From NCBI GenBank assembly GCA_016703965.1, contig JADJBB010000021.1:372001-436000 (forward strand): a DNA stretch of 64,000 nt, read 5' to 3'. Positions 16,240-25,795 of the stretch are shown piece by piece; position 1 is the first letter of the stretch, and every line of letters begins with the position of its first letter. Both the position numbers and the translations under genes were made by a program. Source of the stretch: Acidobacteriota bacterium. Lineage in GTDB: Bacteria; Acidobacteriota; Blastocatellia; Pyrinomonadales; Pyrinomonadaceae. The notes under the pieces are model-generated. The model was not told where the DNA came from. It was given only the letters and a program-made list of their open reading frames with translations, and made no database searches.

Positions 16240-18537
16240 ATGAAATATACCTTCTTCGCTGCCGCGTTCTGTCTTCTTTTCGTTTCGTTTGCGTTTGCTC
16301 AGGCCGACGAGATCACGATCATTCCGCAGCCGCAGCTGATCTCGGCGGGCAAGGGCGAGTTCAAGTTGAACAACAAGACAAAGATCCTTGCGATCTCAGA
16401 TTCTAGCCGTAAGTTTGGCTCGCTGTTGAATGCAGTGCTCAGGCAGCGGTATGGTTTCGAGCTTCAGATGACGACCCGGCCGCAGGCTAAGAATGTCATT
16501 CGATTTGCGACATTCGATGCCAAGAACGCGCCTTCGACAGCTGCAATGGAAGCGTATATGCTTAGGGTTACGCCGGATGCGATCGAGATCTCAGGTGACG
16601 AACGAGGGGTCTTTTACGGGCTGCAATCGCTGCTCCAGGTGTTGCCTGCGGATGCTAAAAACGAAGCGAAGGTTCCGGCTTTCGGTCTTTCTGATCAACC
16701 ACGTTTCCCATACCGCGGTATGCATCTCGATGTTGCGCGGCACTTCCTGCCGGTTTCGTTCGTCAAAAAGTTCATCGACCTGCTGGCTCAGTACAAATTC
16801 AATCAATTCCACTGGCATTTGACGGACGATCAGGGGTGGCGGATCGAGATCAAGAAGTATCCTAAGCTGACCGAGATCGGGTCGAAGCGACCGGAGAGTC
16901 ACGAGGGCGTTTATTCGACGGTTTTTAAGGGCGACGGGCGGCCTGTCGAGGGGTTTTATACGCAGGAAGAGATCAAAGATGTAGTCGCTTATGCAAAAGC
17001 GAAATATATAAATGTCGTGCCCGAGATCGAGCTGCCGGGCCACGCGTCGGCGGCTTTGGCGGCGTATCCTGAGCTCGGAAATGGATGTGCCGCGAGCAAT
17101 TACAAGTTCGAAGTGAAGAAGACATGGGGCATCTTCAAAGAGGTCTTCTGTCCGACCGAGGAGACGTTTAAGTTTCTCGAAGACGTCCTCGACGAGACGA
17201 TCAAGCTCTTTCCCGAATCGCCTTACATTCATATCGGCGGTGATGAGGTTTTAAAAGACTTTTGGAAAGATTCGCCCTATGTTCAGGAGCTGAAGAAACG
17301 CGAAAATCTCAAGGACGAACACGAAGTGCAGAGCTATTTCGTCCGGCGGATGGAGAAATTCGTTAATTCCAAAGGCAAAAAGATCATCGGTTGGGACGAG
17401 ATCCTCGAAGGCGGCGTCGCTCCGAACGCGACGATCATGAGCTGGCGCGGAATGAAGGGCGGCATCGAGGCCGCAAAGCAGAAACACGACGTGATCATGA
17501 CCCCGACCGACTTCGCCTACCTCGATTACGGCCAGGGTGATCCGGCGTATGAACTGCTCAACATCGGCGGATTTCTGCCGCTCGAGAAGGTCTATCAGTT
17601 CGACCCGATGCCGAAAGAGCTGACCGCTGATGAGCAAAAATACATCCTCGGCGGCCAGGCAAACCTTTGGACAGAGTACATCGAAACCGGCGACAAACTC
17701 GAATACATGGCCTTCCCGCGAATGCTCGCCATCGCCGAAAGCGTCTGGTCAACACCAGAAAACAAGAACTTCGCCGACTTCAAACGCCGCCTCGCCGGTA
17801 ACTTGCCGCTGCTCGACCGTCAAAACGTAAATTACCGCATCCCCGAGCCCGAAGGGCTGCAAAACGTCATCACGGACAAAGAGAAAACGCTGATCACGCT
17901 AAAACCGATGGCTGGAATGCAGGTCAGGTACACGGTCGACGGTTCAACGCCGGACGAGCGTTCGACGCTTTATACAAAGCCCGTCGAGATCACGCTCGCG
18001 GACGGCAGATCTGCTACGCTCAAAACCGTCGTGATCAACGCAGTGGGCCGCAAGAGCGTCGTTTACACAGCTACGGTCGTCCGCGGAGCGATGCGCGAAC
18101 CAGTCACTCTAGCTGAAACAAAACCCGGCGTGAACTACAGTCTCGTCGTCCCAAGTGCCCAATTTGCTCAGGATCCGCCGGCTAAAAAGGGCGAGACGCG
18201 TTCGATCTTTCTGACGCAATTTGAAAAAGAGATCGACCTCAAAAAATCGTTTGGGGTTGCGTTTGAAGGCTATCTAAAGATCGCTCAGGATGGCATCTAC
18301 GAACTGCAGATCGATTCGACCTGGGACGCGTCGCTCGACCTCGGCGGAAAAATGCTGATCGACGACGCCGGAACCAAGGACCGCAAGATGAAATCGGTCG
18401 TCGTTCCGCTCAAAGCCGGCCTGCACAAGATCGCCCTGCGCTACAACCACCGTGAGGGCGACGCCCATTTCCGTTTCCGCGTCGGGCTAAAAGGCCAAGG
18501 TTTGCGACAGATCAGCGGCGGGGAACTCGTGCACTAA
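16240..18537 (+). CDS. Exported beta-N-acetylhexosaminidase (GH20)
   Basis: This 765-residue GH20 enzyme removes terminal GlcNAc or GalNAc from glycans by substrate-assisted catalysis. It has a signal peptide (MKYTFFAAAFCLLFVSFAFA), an N-terminal GH20b domain (to about residue 145), and the catalytic barrel starting at FPYRGMHLDVARHF. The catalytic Asp-Glu pair lies in HIGGDEV near residue 334. The barrel is followed by a chitobiase-type Fn3-like domain (VRYTVDGSTPDERSTLYTKP) and a C-terminal PA14-like domain (YLKIAQDGIYELQIDS ... GLHKIALRYNH), a possible sugar-binding module. It is first in a run of exo-glycosidases on the same strand. Confidence 0.95.
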   Translation: MKYTFFAAAFCLLFVSFAFAQADEITIIPQPQLISAGKGEFKLNNKTKILAISDSSRKFGSLLNAVLRQRYGFELQMTTRPQAKNVIRFATFDAKNAPSTAAMEAYMLRVTPDAIEISGDERGVFYGLQSLLQVLPADAKNEAKVPAFGLSDQPRFPYRGMHLDVARHFLPVSFVKKFIDLLAQYKFNQFHWHLTDDQGWRIEIKKYPKLTEIGSKRPESHEGVYSTVFKGDGRPVEGFYTQEEIKDVVAYAKAKYINVVPEIELPGHASAALAAYPELGNGCAASNYKFEVKKTWGIFKEVFCPTEETFKFLEDVLDETIKLFPESPYIHIGGDEVLKDFWKDSPYVQELKKRENLKDEHEVQSYFVRRMEKFVNSKGKKIIGWDEILEGGVAPNATIMSWRGMKGGIEAAKQKHDVIMTPTDFAYLDYGQGDPAYELLNIGGFLPLEKVYQFDPMPKELTADEQKYILGGQANLWTEYIETGDKLEYMAFPRMLAIAESVWSTPENKNFADFKRRLAGNLPLLDRQNVNYRIPEPEGLQNVITDKEKTLITLKPMAGMQVRYTVDGSTPDERSTLYTKPVEITLADGRSATLKTVVINAVGRKSVVYTATVVRGAMREPVTLAETKPGVNYSLVVPSAQFAQDPPAKKGETRSIFLTQFEKEIDLKKSFGVAFEGYLKIAQDGIYELQIDSTWDASLDLGGKMLIDDAGTKDRKMKSVVVPLKAGLHKIALRYNHREGDAHFRFRVGLKGQGLRQISGGELVH

Positions 18538-18545
18538 TTGATCTT

Positions 18546-19202
18546 ATGCCCCAAACGCGGAAAGAGGTAGTTGACGATTTGATCCAGAGAATACTGAGTT
18601 CAGCTGATGCTGAGCCTCAAGCAGCGGGCACATTTAACAGTAGCAAGACGGTGTCATGGAAAGCACTCAGGGAAGCAGAGACTTTAACTGACATTGAGTT
18701 GATTCCCACTTTGAAAGAACGTATTGGGAGTGAGTCAGACAAGAAAGTCCGAGGAGCTGCCTATTTTATACTTGGGAAGGTCGCCAAAAACACTGAGGAT
18801 GATTCGGTTGCTCAATTTTTGATCGACCGAACCTCGGTGGAGAAAGATCAATATATTGTTGGTTCGATATTCGACAGCCTTGCGGACATTATCAAACCCG
18901 TTGGAACAGATCTGTCTCTCTTGATTGAGGCTACGAAGAATTCCAAGTGGCTGATACGTCATTCCGCAATAAGTGCATTGAAACGGAGTCAGGATCCTAG
19001 AGCCGAAGAAGTCGCAATCGAGATCTCTAGGCAAAGTACGGATTCTTTCGATGTGGTATACGCAAATGAAGTGCTCAATGACATAGGAACGATGAGGGCA
19101 ATACCGATCCTGGAAAAGCATCTAAGTAGCCGTAAGCGAGATGTTAAGGACTCAGCAAAGTACGCCGTTGAAGCGATTCAAAAGAGAAACCCGGCAAGTT
19201 AA
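18546..19202 (+). CDS. HEAT-repeat-like protein
   Basis: The 218-residue product is all-helical and reads as repeated HEAT-like hairpins (KKVRGAAYFILGKVAK, then LIRHSAISALKRSQDPRAEE, then ILEKHLSSRKRDVKDSAKYA). HEAT repeats usually bind other proteins. No signal peptide is visible, unlike the glycosidases on both sides. Its GC content is lower, about 40-50% in hand-counted lines. The gene is 8 bases after the GH20 gene and 5 before the GH29 gene, so it is probably in the same transcript. Its role there is unknown; a recent insertion is possible. Confidence 0.7.
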   Translation: MPQTRKEVVDDLIQRILSSADAEPQAAGTFNSSKTVSWKALREAETLTDIELIPTLKERIGSESDKKVRGAAYFILGKVAKNTEDDSVAQFLIDRTSVEKDQYIVGSIFDSLADIIKPVGTDLSLLIEATKNSKWLIRHSAISALKRSQDPRAEEVAIEISRQSTDSFDVVYANEVLNDIGTMRAIPILEKHLSSRKRDVKDSAKYAVEAIQKRNPAS

Positions 19203-19207
19203 GATCA

Positions 19208-20614
19208 GTGAATAAGCTGCTCAAAATATTATTTTGTATCTCGATAATGGCGCTTGGCGTTTGGGCAAAAACTCAGCCACCCAGACCGATCCTTCCGATC
19301 CCAACCCGATCCCAGCTAGCCTGGCAAAAGCTTGAGTATTACGCGTTCATCCATTTCGGGATCAACACCTTTACCGATCACGAATGGGGCGAGGGCCGGG
19401 CTCCGGCGGGGGATTTTAACCCGACGGCGTTTGACGCTCGGCAGTGGGCGAGGGTGGTGAGGGCCGCGGGAATGAAGGGCATTATTATCACGGCGAAACA
19501 TCACGACGGTTTTTGTTTGTGGCCTTCGGCGACGACGGAGTATTCGGTCAAGAATTCAAAGTGGCGTGACGGTAAGGGCGATGTGCTGAAGGAGCTTTCC
19601 GCCGCCGCTCGCGAATACGGCCTCAAATTCGGCATCTACATCTCGCCGTGGGACCGCAATCATCCGCTGTACGGCACGCCGCGGTATAACCAGATCTATA
19701 AGCAACAATGGCACGAGCTGCTCACAAACTACGGCCCGGTATTCGAGTCGTGGCTCGACGGCGCGAACGATAACAAAAAACGGATGGTCTATGATTTCGG
19801 CGGCTTTTTCTCGACCATCAAACGCGAACAGCCCGACACGATCATCTTCAGCGACGCCGGGCCCGACATTCGCTGGGTCGGCAACGAACGCGGAATTGCG
19901 GGCGAAACCAACTGGTCAACCCGCGACAACGAAGGCTCGTTCCCCGGCTTTGCCGATGAAAAAGCTCTAAACCACGGCGACGAGAACGGCACTTCGTGGA
20001 TACCTGCCGAATGCGACGTGTCGATCCGTCCGGGCTGGTTCTACCACGCTGAGGAAGATAAGAAAATCAAAAGCGTGAGCCAACTTATGGATATCTGGCT
20101 CGGCTCCGTCGGCCGCAACTGCAACCTGCTGTTGAATATAGGCGTCGACCGCCGCGGCCTCGTCAACGAGAACGACATCGCGCGGTTAATGGAATTTAAA
20201 GCCGCCCGCGAAATGGCTTTCGGTACTAACCTTGCCAAAGGCACGATCACCACATCGAATACTCGCGGCTCTCGATTTGCACCCGCAAATGTCATCGACG
20301 GCTCGTACGACACATATTGGACGACTACTGACGGCGTGACGAATGCCACGCTTACGCTCGATCTTGGCCGCGAAACCAGTATCGACGGCGTTATGCTTCA
20401 GGAATACATCGCTCTGGGCCAGCGGATTAAGCGTTTTACGGTCCAGACCTGGAACGGCAGCGAATTCCAAACCGTTGCGACGGCGACAACGATCGGTTAC
20501 AAGCGGATCCTGAAGTTCCCGCGAACCGCGACGACAGGCGTTCGCGTCGTGTTTGACGAAGCAAAGGCGTCGCCCGCGATCTCGACCCTGCGTTTATTCG
20601 ATACCCGGAAATGA
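19208..20614 (+). CDS. Exported alpha-L-fucosidase (GH29) with F5/8-type domain
   Basis: GH29 enzymes release alpha-linked L-fucose with retention. The 468-residue product has a signal peptide from GTG 19208 (NKLLKILFCISIMALGVWA) and a barrel beginning WQKLEYYAFIHFGINTFTDH. AKHHDGFCLWPS is conserved, and the expected nucleophile Asp is in ESWLDGAND near residue 183. Residues about 340-468 form a discoidin/CBM32-like domain (VIDGSYDTYWTTTDG ... RVVFDEA). It overlaps the next gene by four bases (ATGA). Linkage preference cannot be read from the sequence. Confidence 0.94.
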   Translation: MNKLLKILFCISIMALGVWAKTQPPRPILPIPTRSQLAWQKLEYYAFIHFGINTFTDHEWGEGRAPAGDFNPTAFDARQWARVVRAAGMKGIIITAKHHDGFCLWPSATTEYSVKNSKWRDGKGDVLKELSAAAREYGLKFGIYISPWDRNHPLYGTPRYNQIYKQQWHELLTNYGPVFESWLDGANDNKKRMVYDFGGFFSTIKREQPDTIIFSDAGPDIRWVGNERGIAGETNWSTRDNEGSFPGFADEKALNHGDENGTSWIPAECDVSIRPGWFYHAEEDKKIKSVSQLMDIWLGSVGRNCNLLLNIGVDRRGLVNENDIARLMEFKAAREMAFGTNLAKGTITTSNTRGSRFAPANVIDGSYDTYWTTTDGVTNATLTLDLGRETSIDGVMLQEYIALGQRIKRFTVQTWNGSEFQTVATATTIGYKRILKFPRTATTGVRVVFDEAKASPAISTLRLFDTRK

Positions 20615-21720
20615 GATTGATATTTCTGTTAATGACGATATTCCTGCTCGCTGGCTTGGTGCAGCCGCAGGATAAAGTCGTTTTTGAGAGCGGCAAAGAC
20701 GGAGCGGCGACCTATCGAATTCCGGCGATCGTTAAGCTCAAAAGCGGCAAGCTGCTAGCCTTTGCCGAGGCTCGGCGTAAGGGCGGGAGCGATTTTGGTG
20801 ATATCGATATCGTCATGCGAACCAGCAGCGATGGCGGGAAGACCTGGTCCGCGATGCAGGCAGTTGCCGAAAACGGCACGATGCAGGCGGGAAATCCGGC
20901 TCCGGTCGTTGATCTGTTCGACCCGCGTTTTCCACGGGGACGCTTGTTCCTTTTCTACAATACAGGCGACCGTAACGAGCAGGAAGTTCGCCGCGGCCGT
21001 GGTACGCGTGAGGTATGGTACAAAACCTCGATCGACGAAGGCCGCACTTGGTCCGCGGCTGTAAATATCACATCGCAGGTCAAACGCCCCGAATGGCGTT
21101 CGTACGCCAACACGCCGGGGCACGCGATACAACTGACCGAGGGCAAATACCGCGGCCGTCTGCTCGTTCCGATGAACTATTCAAAAGGCGAGCCGTCGAA
21201 GACGTTCGAAGACTACATGGCGTCGGCATTCTATTCTGACGACCATGGCCTTACGTTCAAACTCTCGGGCGATGTCGGCATCGCCGGCAGTAACGAATCG
21301 ACCGCCGCTGAGATCGGCGGCGGCGGCGTTTTGATCAACGCCCGCAATCAGAAAGGCGATCAAAAATACCGCATCACGGCCCGTAGCGACGATGGCGGTG
21401 CGACGTGGAAAGACGCCGGATTCGACACCGCTCTTCCCGATCCGGTTTGCGAGGGGAGCCTGCTGCGGATCAAGGGGAAAACGCTAGCCTTCGCAAATAA
21501 CGCCGACAGCTCGCATCGCAACGGCTTGACCGTTCGGATAAGTTTTGACGCGGGGCGGACGTGGATGAAAGAGCATTTGATCGACCGCATTGACAACCCT
21601 AAAGGGCGTGATTTCACCGCGTATTCTGATATCGTAATGATCGACACGAAACGCATCGGCGTTTTGTATGAAAAGGATGATTATAAACAGATCGTGCTGA
21701 AAGTGATCGACTGGAAATAG
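20611..21720 (+). CDS. Exported sialidase (GH33)
   Basis: This 369-residue sialidase removes terminal sialic acid. A short signal peptide (MRLIFLLMTIFLLAGLVQPQ) precedes a six-bladed propeller with the arginine motif as YRIP (residues 35-38). Five Asp-box-like repeats are visible: SSDGGKTW (72-79), SIDEGRTW (140-147), SDDHGLTF (209-216), SDDGGATW (259-266) and SFDAGRTW (311-318). Expected catalytic residues are present: an Asp in GSDFGDID, a Glu in ESTAAEI and a Tyr in FTAYSD. Start overlaps the fucosidase stop; the GH92 gene starts one base after its stop. Confidence 0.94.
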   Translation: MRLIFLLMTIFLLAGLVQPQDKVVFESGKDGAATYRIPAIVKLKSGKLLAFAEARRKGGSDFGDIDIVMRTSSDGGKTWSAMQAVAENGTMQAGNPAPVVDLFDPRFPRGRLFLFYNTGDRNEQEVRRGRGTREVWYKTSIDEGRTWSAAVNITSQVKRPEWRSYANTPGHAIQLTEGKYRGRLLVPMNYSKGEPSKTFEDYMASAFYSDDHGLTFKLSGDVGIAGSNESTAAEIGGGGVLINARNQKGDQKYRITARSDDGGATWKDAGFDTALPDPVCEGSLLRIKGKTLAFANNADSSHRNGLTVRISFDAGRTWMKEHLIDRIDNPKGRDFTAYSDIVMIDTKRIGVLYEKDDYKQIVLKVIDWK

Positions 21721-21721
21721 T

Positions 21722-24700
21722 ATGAAAACCAAGCTTTTTGCCATTATTGCTGTCTTTGCATTCTCGATCGGCCTCGCCGCCCAGACGCGTGATCTTGCCA
21801 AATGGGTCAACCCCTTCATTGGCACGGGCGGGCATGGGCATACGTTTCCGGGGGCGACGATGCCGTTTGGAATGGTGCAGCTCTCGCCCGACACGCGGAT
21901 CGACAACTGGGACGGATCGAGCGGCTATCACTACTCCGACGACACGATCTACGGTTTTTCGCACACCCACCTGAACGGCACGGGCATTCCGGATTATTGT
22001 GATGTTTTGTTTATGCCCCAAACCGGCGCAGTCAGATTTGCCGACGCCGTCGCGTTAAGCGGAGGGTCTAAATTTTCACATGCAAATGAGCATGCCGAGC
22101 CAGGTTATTATTCGGTTCGCTTGGATGACGGCAATATTTTGGCGGAGTTGACTGCAAGAACCCGCGTTGGATTTCACCGGTATACTTTTCCTCGTTCTGA
22201 TAGCGGCGCAAATATTTTGATCGACCTGAAATGGAGAGACAGAGTACTAGATTCAGAATTAAAGGTTGTCGGGGACCGAAGGATCGAAGGCTATCGCCGA
22301 TCTTCTTCGTGGGCTAAAGATCAGGCGATCTACTTCGTAGCTGAGTTTTCAAGGCCGTTTGATTTTCCACTTATTGGCAACAGTGGGTCGATCACATCGG
22401 GAGGTGGGAAAGGAGATCGTTTACGGGGAGTTTTACATTTTGACACATCTAAAAGTCAGCAAGTATTAGTAAAAGTCGCCATTTCCCACGTCTCCATCGA
22501 AGGTGCCCGTAAGAATCTCGCTGCCGAGCTTCCCGGGTGGGATTTTGAGAAGGTTCGTGCCGATGCCAAGGCGGCTTGGAATAAGGAGCTGTCGAAGATC
22601 GAGGTTTCGGGTGGGACGGATGATCAGACGACGACGTTTTATACGGCGCTTTATCACACGATGATCCAGCCGAATATCTTTAACGATGTCGATGGATCGT
22701 ATCTCGGGATGGATAAAAAGGTGCATAGCCTGTCGCAAGTTCGCAAACTCGGGCCCGAGCGAACCGCACGCGGAGCGAAAAGCGATCGCGGAGTGGCGCC
22801 GACCGGGACGAAAAAGGAAGCGTCGGGCGATCAGTACACGATCTTCTCGCTTTGGGACACCTTTCGCGCCGCGCACCCGCTTTATACGATCATCGATCAG
22901 AAGCGGACGGTGGATTTTATCAATACGTTTATCCGGCAATATGAGCAGGGCGGGCGTTTGCCGGTTTGGGAGCTGGCGGCGAATGAGACGGACTGTATGA
23001 TCGGCTATCACTCGGTCTCGGTCATTGCGGACGCGATGGCGAAGGGGCTGACCGGCTTCGACTACGAAAAAGCCTACGCCGCCGCCAAGCACTCCGCCGA
23101 ACTCGACCACTTCGGCCTAGCCGGCTACAAAAAACGCGGCTACATCTCGATGGAAGACGAAAACGAATCCGTCTCGCGAACGATGGAATATGCTTATGAC
23201 GATTGGTGTATTGCGCAAATGGCCAAAGTTCTTATGTATCGGGAGTCTAAACCGTCGAAGAACGGCCCGAAGCCAAGTTATGACCCGAAGACCGGTATCG
23301 CCTCGTTCCCAATTGATGTCGAGAAAACCAAGTATCTGAACGAGTATAGGCAGTATCTAAAACGCGGACGTTACTTCGAAAATCTCTTCGACCCAAAGAT
23401 CGGCTTTTTCCGCCCTAAGAAGAACGGCGGTTTTGTCGAGCCTTTTGCTCCCAACGAAGTGACATTCGGTTTTACCGAGGGCAATTCGTGGCAGTATTCG
23501 TTCTTCGTTCCGCAGGATGTCGAGCATCTGGTGAAGCTTCACGGCGGGCGTGAAAAGTTTACGGCGAAGCTCGATGAGCTGTTCAATACCGACCAGAAAC
23601 TCGGCGGCCGCGAACAGGCTGACCTGACCGGCCTCATTGGCCAGTACGCTCACGGCAACGAGCCTTCGCATCACATTACGTATCTCTACGATTATATCGG
23701 CCAGCCCTGGAAAACCCAAAAATTGGTCCGCCGGATAATGGACGAATTTTACCATCCCGCACCCGACGGCCTGATCGGCAACGAAGACTGCGGCCAGATG
23801 TCGGCGTGGTACATCATGTCCGCCAGCGGCTTTTACCAGGTCGCACCGGGCAAGGCGGAATACGCCTTCGGCACGCCGCTCTTCCCCGAGATGAAGTACC
23901 GCCTCGAAAACGGCAAAACCTTCACCATCCGCGCGAAAGGCGTTTCGGCAAAGAATTTTTACATCCAGTCCGCAACCCTGAACGGCGTGCCGCACAAAAA
24001 AGCATTCCTAACCCACGCCGATCTGATGAAGGGCGGCGTGCTGGAATTCTCGATGACCGATGCCCCGGCGATGGGGGCTTTTTCGGAGTTTCCGGTTTCG
24101 AGCATCGGTGGACAAACCGTCAGCGTTCCGGTTATAAACGGCGAGCGAACCATAAAAGACAAGGTCGAGGTCTCGATCTCAACCGCGACGCCGGACGTGA
24201 AGATATACTACACGACAAATGGCGACGAACCGGTCATTGGAAAAAGCGACGTTTACGAACGGTCTTTCAGCCTCGATCACACGACAACCGTCAAGGCAAT
24301 CGCCGCAGGTTCCACCGGTGATCCGAGCAAGCCTGTTTCTGCTCTATTTATTAAACGTCCAAACGACTGGAGCGTGAAGGTCATGTCAAAATACAGCTCG
24401 CAATACACCGGCGGCGGCGACAACGCCATCATCGACGGCATCCGCGGGACGGTCAATTTTGCGAGCGGCGAATGGCAGGGCGTGCAGGGCAAAACGTATG
24501 AGGCGGTGATCGATATGCAGAGGGAAACACCCGTTTCCGAGGTCGGAGCGAGTTTCCTGCAAGTTGCTCTGCCATGGATATGGATGCCCGACCGAGTGGA
24601 ATTTGAAGCGTCAACCGACGGCAAAACCTTCACCAAGATCGCCGAAATAAAACCCGGCTTCCCCCAAACCGACCTGACCCCAACGGCTCGCGAATACCGC

Positions 24701-24829
24701 CAAACCGTCACACCGACAAAGGCCCGCTACATCCGCATGCGAGCCTACAACTTCGGCAAGATCCCATCCTGGCACCTCGGTGCCGGCGGCGATCCATGGA
24801 TATTTGTCGACGAGGTTTTTATAAGATGA
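21722..24829 (+). CDS. Exported alpha-mannosidase (GH92)
   Basis: GH92 enzymes are calcium-dependent exo-alpha-mannosidases, many acting on alpha-1,2 linkages of N-glycans. The 1035-residue product has a signal peptide (MKTKLFAIIAVFAFSIGLAA) and the family start WVNPFIGTGGHGHTFPGATM. Further on are SLWDTFRAAHPLYTIID, NEPSHHITYLYDY and GLIGNEDCGQMSAWYIMSA, all characteristic of the catalytic domain. After about residue 800 come a chitobiase-type Fn3-like domain (VKIYYTTNGDEPVIGKSDVY) and a C-terminal F5/8-type domain. A tract at about 22140-22500 is clearly lower in GC (about 47% by hand count) than the rest. It ends the glycosidase run. Confidence 0.95.
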   Translation: MKTKLFAIIAVFAFSIGLAAQTRDLAKWVNPFIGTGGHGHTFPGATMPFGMVQLSPDTRIDNWDGSSGYHYSDDTIYGFSHTHLNGTGIPDYCDVLFMPQTGAVRFADAVALSGGSKFSHANEHAEPGYYSVRLDDGNILAELTARTRVGFHRYTFPRSDSGANILIDLKWRDRVLDSELKVVGDRRIEGYRRSSSWAKDQAIYFVAEFSRPFDFPLIGNSGSITSGGGKGDRLRGVLHFDTSKSQQVLVKVAISHVSIEGARKNLAAELPGWDFEKVRADAKAAWNKELSKIEVSGGTDDQTTTFYTALYHTMIQPNIFNDVDGSYLGMDKKVHSLSQVRKLGPERTARGAKSDRGVAPTGTKKEASGDQYTIFSLWDTFRAAHPLYTIIDQKRTVDFINTFIRQYEQGGRLPVWELAANETDCMIGYHSVSVIADAMAKGLTGFDYEKAYAAAKHSAELDHFGLAGYKKRGYISMEDENESVSRTMEYAYDDWCIAQMAKVLMYRESKPSKNGPKPSYDPKTGIASFPIDVEKTKYLNEYRQYLKRGRYFENLFDPKIGFFRPKKNGGFVEPFAPNEVTFGFTEGNSWQYSFFVPQDVEHLVKLHGGREKFTAKLDELFNTDQKLGGREQADLTGLIGQYAHGNEPSHHITYLYDYIGQPWKTQKLVRRIMDEFYHPAPDGLIGNEDCGQMSAWYIMSASGFYQVAPGKAEYAFGTPLFPEMKYRLENGKTFTIRAKGVSAKNFYIQSATLNGVPHKKAFLTHADLMKGGVLEFSMTDAPAMGAFSEFPVSSIGGQTVSVPVINGERTIKDKVEVSISTATPDVKIYYTTNGDEPVIGKSDVYERSFSLDHTTTVKAIAAGSTGDPSKPVSALFIKRPNDWSVKVMSKYSSQYTGGGDNAIIDGIRGTVNFASGEWQGVQGKTYEAVIDMQRETPVSEVGASFLQVALPWIWMPDRVEFEASTDGKTFTKIAEIKPGFPQTDLTPTAREYRQTVTPTKARYIRMRAYNFGKIPSWHLGAGGDPWIFVDEVFIR

Positions 24830-24965
24830 CTGGAGCGCAAGCGTCCGCTTGCAAACGCTGCCGCTTCGGCAGTGTGCCGCACGTTAGCATTTCTCAGCTC
24901 GAACGAACCCAACACCATCACGCCGGACGAACCGGCGTTGCAGGCGAGGGCGCCTGCGTTCCCGG
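24830..24965. repeat. Structured intergenic repeat, copy 1
   Basis: This element fills the gap between the GH92 stop (24829) and the stop codon of the convergent slipin gene (24969). It consists of successive hairpins: GCAAGC/GCTTGC, CTGCCG/CGGCAG, ACGCCGG/CCGGCGT (24920-24926 with 24932-24938) and GCAGGC/GCCTGC (24940-24945 with 24952-24957), ending CTGCGTTCCCGG (24954-24965). The right half matches the repeat at 31198-31336 with paired changes in the stems. It may act as a bidirectional terminator. Confidence 0.75.
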
Positions 24966-24968
24966 GGG

Positions 24969-25742
24969 TTAGTCCTTTTTGAGTTTTCCCATCATCGCGA
25001 CCCCACGGGCCGCTTCGGAAAACTCCGACGGGATCAGAACGATCGTCGTCGTATTGTTGTCGATGCCGATCTCTGAGAGCATCTGCATGCGGCGGAGTTC
25101 GAGGGCGATCGGGCTTTCTTCCATTTGTTTGGCGCCTTGGGTGAGCTTGATCGAGGCTTCGAGCTCGGCTTCGGCTTTGACGATACGGGCGCGTTTTTCG
25201 CGGATCGCCTCAGCCTCGCGGGCCATAGCACGCTGCATCGATTCTGGGATCTCAACGTCCTTCATCTCGACCATCTCGATCTTGATCCCCCACGGTTCGG
25301 TCGTCGAATCAACGATCTCCTGCAGGGTTCGATTGATCTCTTCGCGGCCTTTCAAAACCTCGTCAAGTGAATGCTGACCGATGATGTTTCTCAGGGCTGT
25401 GACGGAAAATTGATAGACCGCCTGCTCGTAATTGACAACCTCGAGAATCGCTTTCGAGGCCTCGACGATGCGAAACCACAGAACGGCATTGACCTTGATC
25501 GTGACGCTGTCCTTTGTGATGGTTTCCTGCTGTTCGAGGTTGACGGTTGCTGTGCGGGTATCGACCTTCTGCTGGCGGTCGATCAGCGGGATAAGATAGT
25601 AAATGCCCGGGCCTTTTATTCCGACGAATCTACCTAGCCGAAAGACAACGGCCCGTTGGTACTCCTGGGCAATTCTGATCCCAGATAGAATGATGAACAC
25701 AACAACGATAAAGGCACCGAGAATTGGCAGTACTGCTTCCAT
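24969..25742 (-). CDS. Slipin (stomatin-like SPFH/band 7 protein)
   Basis: The 257-residue protein has one N-terminal membrane segment (LPILGAFIVVVFIILSGIRI) followed by an SPFH/band 7 domain (EYQRAVVFRLGRFVGIKGPG, DTRTATVNLEQQETITKDSV, VTALRNIIGQHSLDEVL) and a charged C-terminal helix (AMAREAEAIREKRARI). Slipins form oligomeric membrane scaffolds and often pair with an NfeD-type protein and protease; no such partner is adjacent here. The annotated start is the only ATG that includes the anchor. Family call is firm; role in the cell is not known. Confidence 0.9.
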   Translation of the reverse strand: MEAVLPILGAFIVVVFIILSGIRIAQEYQRAVVFRLGRFVGIKGPGIYYLIPLIDRQQKVDTRTATVNLEQQETITKDSVTIKVNAVLWFRIVEASKAILEVVNYEQAVYQFSVTALRNIIGQHSLDEVLKGREEINRTLQEIVDSTTEPWGIKIEMVEMKDVEIPESMQRAMAREAEAIREKRARIVKAEAELEASIKLTQGAKQMEESPIALELRRMQMLSEIGIDNNTTTIVLIPSEFSEAARGVAMMGKLKKD

Positions 25743-25795
25743 AACCTTACTCTACGCCTATCATTGTCCGTGTCAACGGTACGGGCCTAGCTGTT

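Noticed and set aside
16240..24829. Bacteroidetes-type polysaccharide utilisation locus
   Set aside because: No SusC/SusD-like genes, sensor or transporter accompany the glycosidases.
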